15,152 bases of DNA, taken from positions 6,858-22,009 of the forward strand of contig PLZZ01000120.1 in the NCBI GenBank assembly GCA_003153585.1, given 5' to 3'. The stretch comes from Acidobacteriota bacterium. GTDB lineage: Bacteria; Acidobacteriota; Terriglobia; Acidiferrales; UBA7541. This document shows positions 14,770 through 15,152 of this stretch, piece by piece. Both the position numbers and the translations under genes were made by a program. Every line of letters begins with the position of its first letter. Position 1 is the first letter of the stretch. The notes beneath the pieces are model-generated. The model searched no databases and was not told the origin of the DNA. It worked only from the letters and a program-made list of their open reading frames with translations.

Positions 14770-15152
14770 TTAGAAAGAAGTCAGAGTCAGCAGCACGTCG
14801 CCATATCCGCTCACCGGGGCAGTCGACACGGGAGATGTGGAAGAGAACGCCGCCACGCGGCCATTTGAAATGATGGGCACGGGCAAAAATTGATTCACAT
14901 CCAATGTCGGGGCTTGCGATGAACTCCCTGGGGTAGCTACGGTGACAGTGCGAGCGGTGCAGGCGCTCGTCGCGCCAAAGCAGGTATCACGCACGAAGAG
15001 GAAAGTTTCAACAGAGTGTTCGCGCTTTGCGTAAGTGGAAATCCCGGAGATGAAACTGATGTAACGCCCCGATGCGCTAATCCATGGAGCAAATGCATCC
15101 GAATTCGTTGAGACACCCGCGGTTTCCGGACCAATTAATACCGTGGACGGAG
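14770..15152 (-). CDS. C-terminal part of an exported PD40/TolB-like beta-propeller protein, cut by the right edge
   Basis: The minus-strand frame ending at TAA 14770-14772 is open to the window edge: 126 residues are visible, with no proper start inside (a GTG at 14992-14994 is only an internal valine codon). The visible protein includes FAPWISASGRYISFIS, then FLFVRDTCFGATSACTARTV, then ISNGRVAAFSS and the end GYGDVLLTLTSF. This is the repeating pattern of WD40-like PD40 propellers ('P.IS..GR.vaF.S' followed by 'vfvrDtc.......CT...v.vs'), and ends in a DVxLxxTxF-like strand. Two cysteines in the CFGATSAC spacing are typical of exported acidobacterial members, where they may form a disulfide. 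The N-terminal signal and the other blades lie outside the window. Its ligand and role are unknown. It ends 88 bases before the chosen ldcA start in the same direction. Confidence 0.75.
   Translation of the reverse strand, partial: PSTVLIGPETAGVSTNSDAFAPWISASGRYISFISGISTYAKREHSVETFLFVRDTCFGATSACTARTVTVATPGSSSQAPTLDVNQFLPVPIISNGRVAAFSSTSPVSTAPVSGYGDVLLTLTSF

Overview
This 15.2-kb window is a dense stretch of bacterial chromosome made almost entirely of housekeeping genes for DNA replication, tRNA maturation, chromosome segregation and the cell envelope. The organism is Gram-negative, because it carries lpxD (lipid A synthesis) together with mpl and ldcA (recycling of meso-diaminopimelate muropeptides). 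Several traits together suggest an Acidobacteriota-type lineage: moderately GC-rich DNA, a PD40/TolB-like propeller fragment with the CxxxxxxCT pattern, an M61 peptidase with a PDZ domain, and a two-repeat protein of a type I associate with acidobacterial genomes. The taxonomic call is inference, not proof.

Left block, minus strand (transcription runs right to left): murJ (lipid II flippase, TTG start), xerD (dimer-resolving recombinase, GTG start), a class II tRNA nucleotidyltransferase with a long basic tail, and then, after a 150-base gap, dnaE (replicative polymerase alpha subunit). The dnaE stop overlaps the start of another gene that runs off the left edge (ATGA overlap). murJ, xerD and the nucleotidyltransferase gene are 34-42 bases apart and probably form one operon.

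Middle, plus strand: a 190-base intergenic region diverges from murJ. It holds a good sigma70-like promoter and a possible 16-codon leader ORF. A 169-residue protein of unknown function with two related halves follows, then lpxD with its own candidate extended -10 promoter and a clear ribosome binding site.

Right block, minus strand: ldcA, mpl, an M61 peptidase gene and plsC form a tight run (gaps of 25 bases, a 4-base overlap and 11 bases). LdcA and Mpl are consecutive steps of murein tripeptide recycling. The exported M61 peptidase and the phosphatidic-acid-forming PlsC make this a mixed envelope-maintenance operon. At the right edge is the C-terminal part of an exported beta-propeller protein.

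I found no mobile element, CRISPR array, RNA gene or defence island. The most unusual observations are the replacement of the nucleotide-template ED pair by NQ in the tRNA nucleotidyltransferase, its histone-H1-like tail, the possible leader ORF, and the duplicated unknown protein.
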